A stretch of DNA of 5,321 bases from NCBI GenBank assembly GCA_030447125.1, contig JAUJLZ010000157.1:1-5321 (forward strand), written 5' to 3'. A program made the position numbers and the translations under genes. Positions within the stretch are counted from its first letter, which is position 1; each line of letters starts with the position of its first letter. The notes beneath the pieces were generated by a model. The model was not told where the DNA came from, searched no databases, and worked only from the letters and a program-made list of their open reading frames with translations. Source of the DNA: Acidimicrobiales bacterium (GTDB taxonomy: Bacteria; Actinomycetota; Acidimicrobiia; Acidimicrobiales; CADCSY01). Shown piece after piece: positions 1 through 5,321 of the stretch.

Positions 1-1394
1 TGGGGATAGGACTGCAGGATCGTCACCGGGACGATCCCCCGGCTGCCGAGATGGGAGTACAGCTGGGGCAGGTCGGCGATCTTGCAGATGTTGGCGGCCT
101 CGTCGAGCACCACCACCAGCGGCGGGTCGAGCCGTCCGCCCCGGCGCTCGGCCACTCCGGTGGCGTCGTGCATCACCCGATCAGCAAAGGCGGCCACCAG
201 CGGCGCCGCCCCACCGGCGGCCTCCTTGGTGAGCAGGTACAGGCTCTGGCGGGTGGCGGCGAAGTTGGCGGTGTCGAACTCGTCGAGGTGGAACGGCGGC
301 GGGGTGACCCAGGCCATGATGGCGGGGTCGCGCAGGCACTTGGCCGCCACCCGGGCCGTCTCGAACACTCCCTCCCTGGTCTCGGTGGCGCCCGCTTGGC
401 GCCCGGCCAGCCCACCGGCACTGGCGGGATGGCCGTGCTCGCGCAGCAGATCGACGGGCAGGGGGTTGGTCGGGCGGTTGAGCCAGTCGTAGACGTCGGC
501 CAGGGTCCGCCCCGAGCTGCCGGCGGCGAGGAACAGCGACGCCAGCACGTCCTCGGCCGCCGAGGACCAGAACTCGTGGTGGCGATCGCCTTGCACCTCG
601 GCGATGAAGTGGCTGGTGAGGCGCTGGGCCGCCTCCACGGTGGTGACGCCGGCGAGGGGGTTCCACCACCAGCTCTGCTCGGTGGAGGCGATGCGCTGCG
701 GATCGAAGACCCACACCCGCTCCCCGGTGTCCGCCTGGCGCAGCTCGGCGGTCAAGGCCCACAGGTCGGCCTTGTTCGACGTGGCCACCACCGCTCCGGG
801 AGCGGCCAGGACCTGGGGCACGGCGACCTCGCTGGTCTTGCCCGACCGGGGCGCCATGAACACGACCACCACGTCCTCCCAGCACGCCCGCAGCTCCTCG
901 CCCCCCGGGCGCAGTCGCCCGAGGGGAAGGCCGATCTCAGCGGCGGGCAGCGCCTTGCCTCGGCTGTTCGCCAGCGACGGGCGCAGCTGGCGGGCCTTGG
1001 CCGCCGCACCGGAGGGACCCAAGCTGGCCACGTCGGCGGACCGGGCCAGCGAGCCCAGGGCATCACCCGGCGCTGGGCGGCGGGTGCGCCAGCGCAGTGC
1101 GGCGACGCACAGCGGAGCGACGACCAGGGCCACGAGCACCCCGGCCAGTACCCACACCAGCGCGACGGGAGTACCGGGCCACGACGGGCCCGGCCCGACG
1201 CTCACCAGCGAGATCCCCCAGTCGACGCTCAAGGCGGGACCGGCCCAGCCGTGGCCGCTGATCCACGAGGCGCCATGGCCGGCCAGCCACACCGCGGCGG
1301 CGAGGCCCACCGGCACCCAGCACAGGCCGACCACGGCCAGCGGAAGCACGGCGTCGGGAGGAAGGCCGACCCGAGGGCCGAGAGCCCGGGTCAT
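1..1394 (-). CDS. VirD4/TraG/TraD-type coupling protein (partial, 3' end beyond window)
   Basis: Type IV coupling protein, the membrane ATPase that brings the relaxase-DNA complex to the secretion channel. It starts at ATG 1394-1392, overlapping the upstream TGA, and reads without a stop for 464 codons to the left edge. I translated this frame by hand. Two membrane segments lie near residues 15-39 and 76-100, separated by a Gly/Trp/Pro-rich extracytoplasmic loop. The nucleotide-binding domain follows. The P-loop is APRSGKTS (181-188), with Met at 180 where classical Walker A has Gly. VWVFDPQRI (227-235) and WWWNPLAGV (242-250) match the usual VirD4/TraG order after the P-loop. FWSSAAEDVLASLFLAA (275-291) looks like the start of the all-alpha domain. 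Walker B is LVVVLDEAANI (426-436, D431 and E432). ILQSYP (459-464), followed by a probable Gln split by the window edge, matches the conserved glutamine motif of the TraG/TraD C-terminal domain. No ribosome site is seen, so translation is probably coupled to the VirB4 gene. Confidence 0.92.
   Translation of the reverse strand, partial: MTRALGPRVGLPPDAVLPLAVVGLCWVPVGLAAAVWLAGHGASWISGHGWAGPALSVDWGISLVSVGPGPSWPGTPVALVWVLAGVLVALVVAPLCVAALRWRTRRPAPGDALGSLARSADVASLGPSGAAAKARQLRPSLANSRGKALPAAEIGLPLGRLRPGGEELRACWEDVVVVFMAPRSGKTSEVAVPQVLAAPGAVVATSNKADLWALTAELRQADTGERVWVFDPQRIASTEQSWWWNPLAGVTTVEAAQRLTSHFIAEVQGDRHHEFWSSAAEDVLASLFLAAGSSGRTLADVYDWLNRPTNPLPVDLLREHGHPASAGGLAGRQAGATETREGVFETARVAAKCLRDPAIMAWVTPPPFHLDEFDTANFAATRQSLYLLTKEAAGGAAPLVAAFADRVMHDATGVAERRGGRLDPPLVVVLDEAANICKIADLPQLYSHLGSRGIVPVTILQSYP
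17..37. repeat. Short perfect inverted repeat inside the coupling-protein gene
   Basis: GGATCGTC (17-24) and its exact reverse complement GACGATCC (30-37) flank the 5-base spacer ACCGG. The repeat lies within codons for the conserved segment GIVPVTI, so it may be coincidental. It has no T-run and is not in a terminator position. Confidence 0.5.
1391..1394 (-). other. ATGA stop/start overlap between VirB4-type and VirD4-type genes
   Basis: The ATG start (1394-1392) overlaps the TGA stop (1393-1391). No Shine-Dalgarno sequence is visible directly upstream, where the minus strand reads GGTGTCGGC before the ATG. Coupled translation is the simplest reading. Confidence 0.85.
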
Positions 1395-2887
1395 GCCGAC
1401 ACCGAGCCCAAGGCGGCGCCCATGCGGATGTCGGTGTTGTAGAGCTGGGCCTCGTCGCCCACGTACTCGAGCTCCACGGGGATGCCGACGCGCTGGCCGC
1501 ACTTGATCAGGTACTTGCCTCGGCCGGGGTGCTTCTCGCTGGCCGCCCAGCTGGCCGGCGCCGACCACCCCGCCACCATGGCCCGCTCCTCGCTTGACAG
1601 CGACACCACCTCGGCCACCTTGGTCAGCTCCCGGGGAGGCAGACCGGCGAGCACCGTCACCCCGGCCCGCTCGATGAAGCCCCGGGCCTTGGCCCGGTCC
1701 TCCTCGGTGGGCAGCGCCTCGAGGTCGGCGAGCGAGTGGGTGGCGCGGATGTCGGCCACGCCCTTGGCCCGGTTCACCCGGGTCAGGGCATCAGCGTGCT
1801 CCACCAGCCCGGGGCTGCCCCGCAGCGCCCGCCACAGCTCGTCCATGACCACCAGGAACCGCCGACGGGGGGCGAGGCCCTCTTCGGCCAGGGCGGCGGC
1901 GCCGTCGACCATGGAGAAGCCGTAGGCCCAAGTCGACAGCATGGCGGCGGCCACCAAGGTGTCCCCGGCGGCGGAGACCTGGGAGATGTCCACGCTCACC
2001 GCCGGGGCGTCGAGGTCGATGGCCCGGGTGGTGGGACCGTCGAAGACGCCTTTGAGCGACCCGGTGCACAACAGGTTCAGCGTCTGGCGCAGCTCCTTGG
2101 TGTCCCGGCGGAACTCCGTCGCCGTCTCCACGTCGGCGGCGGGCAGGAGCACGTCGAGGCCATGTCCGGTGCGCAGCACGGCCAACACGTCGGGCACGGT
2201 GGGCTCCCCGCCCTTGTCGTCGAGCAGGTCGATCACCGCCGCCAGCACGTTCTCCTCGCCGTTGGTGAGCGGCGAGCGGCGCACCAGGGTGAGCAGCGCC
2301 AGCAGGGCGTTGAGTCGCCGGCCCCGCGACTCGGCCCGAAGACGCTCACCGGCCGCCCCGCTCATGCGGGCGGCGGCCTGGCCGAGCGGGCCAGTGTCGA
2401 GGGGGTTGATGCGGTCGAGGCCTCGACCGATGCGGATGACCTGGCCACCGAGGCGCTCGACGACGGCGGTGTAGTCGGGCTTCAAGTCGCCGAGCACGAA
2501 GGGCCGGACCCCAAACCCGCTCATGCCCCGCATGAGCCGCTTGATCAGCGAGGACTTGCCCGTTCCCGGCTGGCCGAGCACGAAGGTGCCCGGGTTGGTG
2601 ACCAAGCCGGCCGACAGCCAGGCGAAGGGGTCGAGGCACACGACCTCGCCCCACATCATGTGGCGCCCGATGGGAACCCCCATCGACGGCGAGCCCGACC
2701 CGGCCAGGAAGGGGAACATCCCACAGGCCTGGGTGGTGGTGGCCTGGAACTCCGCTGCCCGGCCCACGTGCGACGCCCGCCCCCCGGCGGGGAGGCGTCG
2801 GCCCCACGCCGGCGCCACCGCCGCCTTGCGCTGGCGGAACGAGGGCCCCTCGTCGGGGTTGTCGGGCTTGGCCCGCCCCGGCCTCAT
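1391..2887 (-). CDS. VirB4-type conjugation ATPase (motor domain only)
   Basis: A 498-residue AAA/HerA-FtsK-type ATPase expected to power T4SS assembly and substrate transfer at the inner membrane. ATG at 2887-2885 was chosen because it forms an ATGA overlap with the stop of the upstream gene. The frame stays open to 3022, but that extension would lie inside the upstream gene and reads as a Pro/Arg-rich shadow. Residues 1-50 are basic and low in structure. Walker A is GQPGTGKS (105-112, bases 2575-2552). INPLD (160-164) is a VirB4-family motif. Walker B is FLVVMDELW (344-352, D349 and E350). RAKGVADIRATHSLADLE (373-390) matches the region after Walker B in VirB4, with ATH where ATQ is common. 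Typical full-length VirB4 proteins are about 800 residues; the missing N-terminal part seems to be carried by the SCO6880-type neighbour. No membrane segment is visible. The gene ends in an ATGA overlap with the coupling-protein gene. Confidence 0.92.
   Translation of the reverse strand: MRPGRAKPDNPDEGPSFRQRKAAVAPAWGRRLPAGGRASHVGRAAEFQATTTQACGMFPFLAGSGSPSMGVPIGRHMMWGEVVCLDPFAWLSAGLVTNPGTFVLGQPGTGKSSLIKRLMRGMSGFGVRPFVLGDLKPDYTAVVERLGGQVIRIGRGLDRINPLDTGPLGQAAARMSGAAGERLRAESRGRRLNALLALLTLVRRSPLTNGEENVLAAVIDLLDDKGGEPTVPDVLAVLRTGHGLDVLLPAADVETATEFRRDTKELRQTLNLLCTGSLKGVFDGPTTRAIDLDAPAVSVDISQVSAAGDTLVAAAMLSTWAYGFSMVDGAAALAEEGLAPRRRFLVVMDELWRALRGSPGLVEHADALTRVNRAKGVADIRATHSLADLEALPTEEDRAKARGFIERAGVTVLAGLPPRELTKVAEVVSLSSEERAMVAGWSAPASWAASEKHPGRGKYLIKCGQRVGIPVELEYVGDEAQLYNTDIRMGAALGSVSA
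2884..2887 (-). other. ATGA stop/start overlap between SCO6880-type and VirB4-type genes
   Basis: The ATG start (2887-2885) overlaps the TGA stop (2886-2884). Upstream there is only a weak G-run (GGGG, 2897-2894) as a ribosome site, so translation of the ATPase probably depends on ribosomes finishing the SCO6880-type gene. That would help match the amounts of the two proposed VirB4 halves. Confidence 0.85.
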
Positions 2888-4386
2888 CGCCGGCCCCGGT
2901 TCCCGGCGTGCACCGGGTGGATGCCGGCGGGCAGGGTGGCGGCGAAGCCGGCGGCCTGGCCCCCGTAGACCCGGCGCAGGCGGATCTTGGACTGCTGGCC
3001 CCGGGACTCGATGTCCGCACACGCCGCCGCCAGCTCGGAGCGGTCGGTCACGGTCACGGTGACGTAGATCGACATGCGCACCACGCCGGCGCCGATGGCC
3101 TCCTCGTGCGCCGCTTGATGCGCTCGCTGGCTATCCGCGCTGTCCCGGGCGGTCTCGTCGCGGCCTTGCTTGCGCCGCACCATCTCCCGGATGGTGGCGG
3201 CGTTGACCTCGTTTTCGAGCGTCGTCGCCGCCGCCTCAGCCGACAGCGGCCGGTAGAGCAGGGTGACCCGGCGAGGCCAGCGCCCCGGGGAGAGCAGGCG
3301 CATCAACACGTTGCTGGTGACTTGCTGGCGAGGCGCCTCGTGCCAGCCCCAGGTGACCGACCAGCCCGAGTCGTGGCGGTACTCGTCCCAGCCGTCCTCA
3401 TGGGCCACCGGCCCGGCCTCGCCCCAGCGCAGCAGCTCGTCCGCGCCCCGGTCGACGCCGGCCAGGAGCCGGTTGACCTCGCCCCGGGCGAAGGGGTCAT
3501 AGGCGGTGCGCACGATTCCGGCCAGCTCGGTGGCGGTGGCCCGCCCGAGGATGCCCACCCCGCACTCGGCCAGGGACGACTCCAGCCCCACCAGCTGGCG
3601 GCTGACCTCGGCGGTCTGGTCAGCCAGGTCGGGGAGGCGCTCGATGGAGCGGCTGGGGTCGAAGGTGATCGACACCCGGGTGTCCACATCGGCGGCGGCG
3701 CCCGGCGAGCGCAGGACCAGCTCGTCGAGCAGCGCTCGAGCGTCATCGGGTGAGCGGGGGTCGACCCGGCGCCCGACCTGTTCGGCCAGCGTCGAGCCCG
3801 GCTCGGGGGCGGTCTCCACCGTCACCGCCACCCACGCCACCATCGGCGCCATGCCGAGGTCGGCCAGCCAGGAGTGCCAGTTGGCCACCCATCCGTCGGC
3901 CTGGAGTCCGTCGACCAGCCACGTCGAGCGGGCGTCACAGCGCAGCGTGGCGGTGAGCAAACCGGTGCGCTGGTCGTGCACCACGCCGAAGCGCTGTCCC
4001 CGGCCGTCCTCGGCCTCCACCACCCGGGTGGGGGCCAGCACCCCGGGAAGCTCCCAGGCCCGGTCGTGCTCGGCGAGCACGCCGCCTCGGAGGCTCTGGT
4101 AGCCCCGCATCGAGCCCCAGGTCCAGCGCCCCCGGCGCTGTGCCCGGTCCCACAGGGTCTCGCCCTGCCAGCGGGTCACCGTCACCGCGATGATGAGGGT
4201 GCCCGGCACCAGGAAGAACAAGAAGAGCTCGAACGAGATGGCAGCCAGGATGAGGGCGACCATGATGGTGCCGAGCACCACGATGGACGCTGTCGGGCCG
4301 AGCCCGAACAGCCCGATGCCCCGGGCTCGCCGCCAGCCCCCATAGGTCGCCACCTCGGGCGCGGTCGCTCGCTCGGTTGCGGTCAC
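2884..4386 (-). CDS. SCO6880-family T4SS protein: PrgI-like membrane hairpin plus VirB4 N-terminal-like region
   Basis: A 500-residue protein starting at GTG (4386-4384). The start is supported by a GGAGGAG ribosome site just upstream and by a 4-base overlap with the preceding stop. Two adjacent membrane segments at about residues 32-51 and 53-72 form a PrgI/VirB3-like hairpin. The remainder is soluble. Motifs I associate with the SCO6880 family include LPGVLAPTRVVE (113-124), ECGVGILGRATATELAGIV (274-292) and the stretch from AGPVAHEDGWDEYRHDSGW (324-342) to GWHEAPR (347-353). The C-terminal 130 residues resemble the end of a VirB4 N-terminal domain: a helical, charged segment (380-430), a beta-rich stretch YVTVTVTDRSEL (441-452), then GFAATLPAG (480-488), where full-length VirB4 proteins continue into the ATPase domain. 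No Walker motif is present. Inferred role: membrane anchor and regulatory half of VirB4, acting with the ATPase encoded immediately downstream. The exact biochemical function of this family is not established to my knowledge. Confidence 0.9.
   Translation of the reverse strand: MTATERATAPEVATYGGWRRARGIGLFGLGPTASIVVLGTIMVALILAAISFELFLFFLVPGTLIIAVTVTRWQGETLWDRAQRRGRWTWGSMRGYQSLRGGVLAEHDRAWELPGVLAPTRVVEAEDGRGQRFGVVHDQRTGLLTATLRCDARSTWLVDGLQADGWVANWHSWLADLGMAPMVAWVAVTVETAPEPGSTLAEQVGRRVDPRSPDDARALLDELVLRSPGAAADVDTRVSITFDPSRSIERLPDLADQTAEVSRQLVGLESSLAECGVGILGRATATELAGIVRTAYDPFARGEVNRLLAGVDRGADELLRWGEAGPVAHEDGWDEYRHDSGWSVTWGWHEAPRQQVTSNVLMRLLSPGRWPRRVTLLYRPLSAEAAATTLENEVNAATIREMVRRKQGRDETARDSADSQRAHQAAHEEAIGAGVVRMSIYVTVTVTDRSELAAACADIESRGQQSKIRLRRVYGGQAAGFAATLPAGIHPVHAGNRGRR
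4383..4386 (-). other. GTGA stop/start overlap between TrbL-like and SCO6880-type genes
   Basis: The GTG start (4386-4384) and the TGA stop (4385-4383) share bases. This layout usually means one mRNA with termination-reinitiation coupling. The strong upstream Shine-Dalgarno site would also allow independent initiation here. Confidence 0.85.
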
Positions 4387-5321
4387 GGTGCTCCTCCAGT
4401 CATCCCGTCAGCGGCTTTGTCCTTGGCTGCCTTGGCCGCCTGGGTCGCCCCCTGGGCCACGATCACCGCCGGGGCGGCGGCCCCTGCTGCTCCAGCGCTG
4501 GCCGCAGCCCCGGCTCCCGAAGCCGCCGCACCACCGGCGGCCCCGGCCGACGCCGGAGTCGGCGCTGCCGCCCAGCTGTGCACCATCGGAGCGCCCCCAC
4601 CGCTCGCTGTCGCCCCCAGAGGCGCCGGCCTCGCTGCCGGGCCGAGATCGGAGCGCAGCTGCGAGGCGTGATCGGATGCCGATCCGCCGCTGGCGGGCTG
4701 GCGCAGCGCCGAGGCAGCCAGGGCGGCGCCGCCGAGGGCGGCCAGGCCTCCACCACCAGAGCCGGAGTTCACCGCCGCCGGTGCCGCCCAGGAGAAGAAC
4801 TTGATCATCGCCGGCAACGCCACGATGGACAGCACCAGCATGGTCAACCCGACGAAGACGGTGCGGGGATCGCCCTCGTCGTCGCCGATGAGAAAGAACG
4901 CGGTGGCGTAGGTCAGCGCGGCGAAGGGCTTGTAGAGCACCAGGCCCAACAGCCACCCCGACACCTTGGGAAACCACGACTTGGTGGCTGGGTTGAAGCC
5001 TCCGGCGGCAGCCAGCACCAGCAGGCCGGAGAGGATCACGATGCCGCCCTCGCGGAGGAACATCAGCACCGCTTGGATGCCGCCGGCGAAGATGATGACG
5101 ATCCCGGCGAAGATGACCACGCCGGCCGAGGTGATGCCCCCCATCGCCGCCAGCTTCACGAAGCGGTCGGCGACGTCGCCGGTCACCGACGACTCCAGCA
5201 CCCACACCGAGAACGAGTCACCGAAGTTCAACAGCAGCTGGGGGGCGACGAAGGCCAACGCCGACACCGCTGCCAGGCGCAACAGGCCGGTGCCCACGTC
5301 CCAGGCGGCCTCGCCCTTGCG
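4383..5321 (-). CDS. TrbL/VirB6-like polytopic membrane protein of a conjugative T4SS (5' end not resolved)
   Basis: Probable inner-membrane channel subunit of the conjugation machine, the role played by TrbL/VirB6. The frame is open from the right edge (first codon 5321-5319) to TGA at 4385-4383, giving 312 residues. A GTG at 5297 is a possible start, but the frame continues upstream through coding-like residues (RKGEAAWD), so the true start probably lies outside the window. Numbering from that GTG, hydrophobic segments lie near residues 5-23, 54-82, 85-100, 112-137 and 147-168. A loop at 24-50 carries the motif NFGDSF. Residues 171-304 form a hydrophilic, Ala/Gly/Ser/Pro-rich tail, probably disordered and cytoplasmic; such tails are common in TrbL-type proteins. 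The stop overlaps the start of the SCO6880-type gene. The family call rests on topology and neighbours, since sequence conservation in this family is low. An unrelated polytopic T4SS membrane subunit remains possible. Confidence 0.75.
   Translation of the reverse strand, partial: RKGEAAWDVGTGLLRLAAVSALAFVAPQLLLNFGDSFSVWVLESSVTGDVADRFVKLAAMGGITSAGVVIFAGIVIIFAGGIQAVLMFLREGGIVILSGLLVLAAAGGFNPATKSWFPKVSGWLLGLVLYKPFAALTYATAFFLIGDDEGDPRTVFVGLTMLVLSIVALPAMIKFFSWAAPAAVNSGSGGGGLAALGGAALAASALRQPASGGSASDHASQLRSDLGPAARPAPLGATASGGGAPMVHSWAAAPTPASAGAAGGAAASGAGAAASAGAAGAAAPAVIVAQGATQAAKAAKDKAADGMTGGAP
4386..4787 (-). other. Low-complexity Ala/Gly/Ser/Pro tail of the TrbL-like protein
   Basis: About 134 codons after the last hydrophobic segment encode a tail dominated by Ala, Gly, Ser and Pro. 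The densest part is about 4413-4565, with short AGAAG, AAASG and GAAA units in imperfect repetition. A few more complex islands (SDHASQLRSDL, GGGAPMVHSW) interrupt it. The region is likely disordered and may vary in length between relatives. Confidence 0.7.
4391..4397 (-). promoter_or_regulatory. Ribosome binding site GGAGGAG for the SCO6880-type gene
   Basis: On the minus strand GGAGGAG is followed by CACC and then the GTG start at 4386. It is a strong Shine-Dalgarno match located inside the last codons of the TrbL-like gene. It fixes the GTG as the start and is the only clear ribosome site at the three gene junctions. Confidence 0.75.

Noticed and set aside
181..885. Minus-strand 234-codon frame within the coupling-protein region
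   Set aside because: It is in another frame from the coupling protein, is Arg/Gly-rich and has no motifs; it is a shadow of the real gene.
51..1442. Long plus-strand open frame of 463 codons opposite the coupling protein
   Set aside because: It is rich in His, Gly, Arg, Gln and Pro with no domain or motif. It mirrors the codon bias of the GC-rich minus-strand gene, which has clear P-loop and Walker B motifs.
1736..2968. Plus-strand open frame of 410 codons opposite the VirB4-type ATPase
   Set aside because: It has the same antisense bias pattern (Gly/His/Arg/Gln-rich, no recognisable domain). It also crosses the boundary between two well-supported minus-strand genes.
2888..3022. N-terminal extension of the VirB4-type protein to an ATG at 3022
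   Set aside because: The added 45 residues are Pro/Arg/Gly-rich and would lie wholly inside the upstream gene. The ATG at 2887 gives the same 4-base overlap seen at the other junctions.
3874..4671. Plus-strand open frame of 265 codons with an Ala/Pro-rich end
   Set aside because: The Ala/Pro-rich end is the antisense reading of the Ala/Gly-rich TrbL-like tail, and the frame spans the supported 4383-4386 gene junction.
1..5321. CRISPR array, tRNA/rRNA gene, insertion sequence, attachment site, oriT or rho-independent terminator
   Set aside because: I saw no regularly spaced direct repeats, tRNA-like fold, transposase motif, terminal inverted repeats or hairpin followed by a T-run. The coding frames fill the window from edge to edge.

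Overview
The window is a compact, GC-rich (by eye about 70%) stretch. All four supportable genes lie on the minus strand and are read from the right edge to the left edge. The base composition, the GTG start and the SCO6880-type gene point to an Actinomycetota genome. No species can be named from this sequence. The genes encode the core of a conjugative type IV secretion system (T4SS), so the window is probably the interior of an integrative conjugative element, a conjugative plasmid or a related transfer island.

Layout in transcription order: (1) 5321-4383, a TrbL/VirB6-like polytopic membrane protein with a long Ala/Gly/Ser-rich tail, whose frame is open at the right edge; (2) 4386-2884, an SCO6880-family protein with a PrgI-like membrane hairpin followed by a region resembling the N-terminal domain of VirB4; (3) 2887-1391, a VirB4-type AAA ATPase with only the motor half of a VirB4; (4) 1394-1, a VirD4/TraG/TraD-type coupling ATPase, cut off by the left edge. 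This fourth gene has no stop inside the window, but it reads through 464 codons and contains recognisable coupling-protein motifs.

Every junction is a 4-base stop/start overlap (GTGA, ATGA, ATGA), so there is no intergenic DNA. The four genes are almost certainly one transcript with coupled translation. The expected division of labour is: coupling protein recruits the DNA-relaxase substrate, the VirB4 pair energises assembly and translocation, and the TrbL-like protein forms the inner-membrane channel. No relaxase, integrase, attachment site, oriT, tRNA, promoter or terminator is visible, and no gene-free stretch exceeds a few bases.

The most interesting point is architectural. The function of one VirB4 protein appears to be split across two overlapping genes, with the PrgI-like membrane part fused to the VirB4 N-terminal part and the ATPase encoded separately. 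This recurs in actinobacterial conjugation clusters and is not unique to this window. I found no evidence for an entirely new system.
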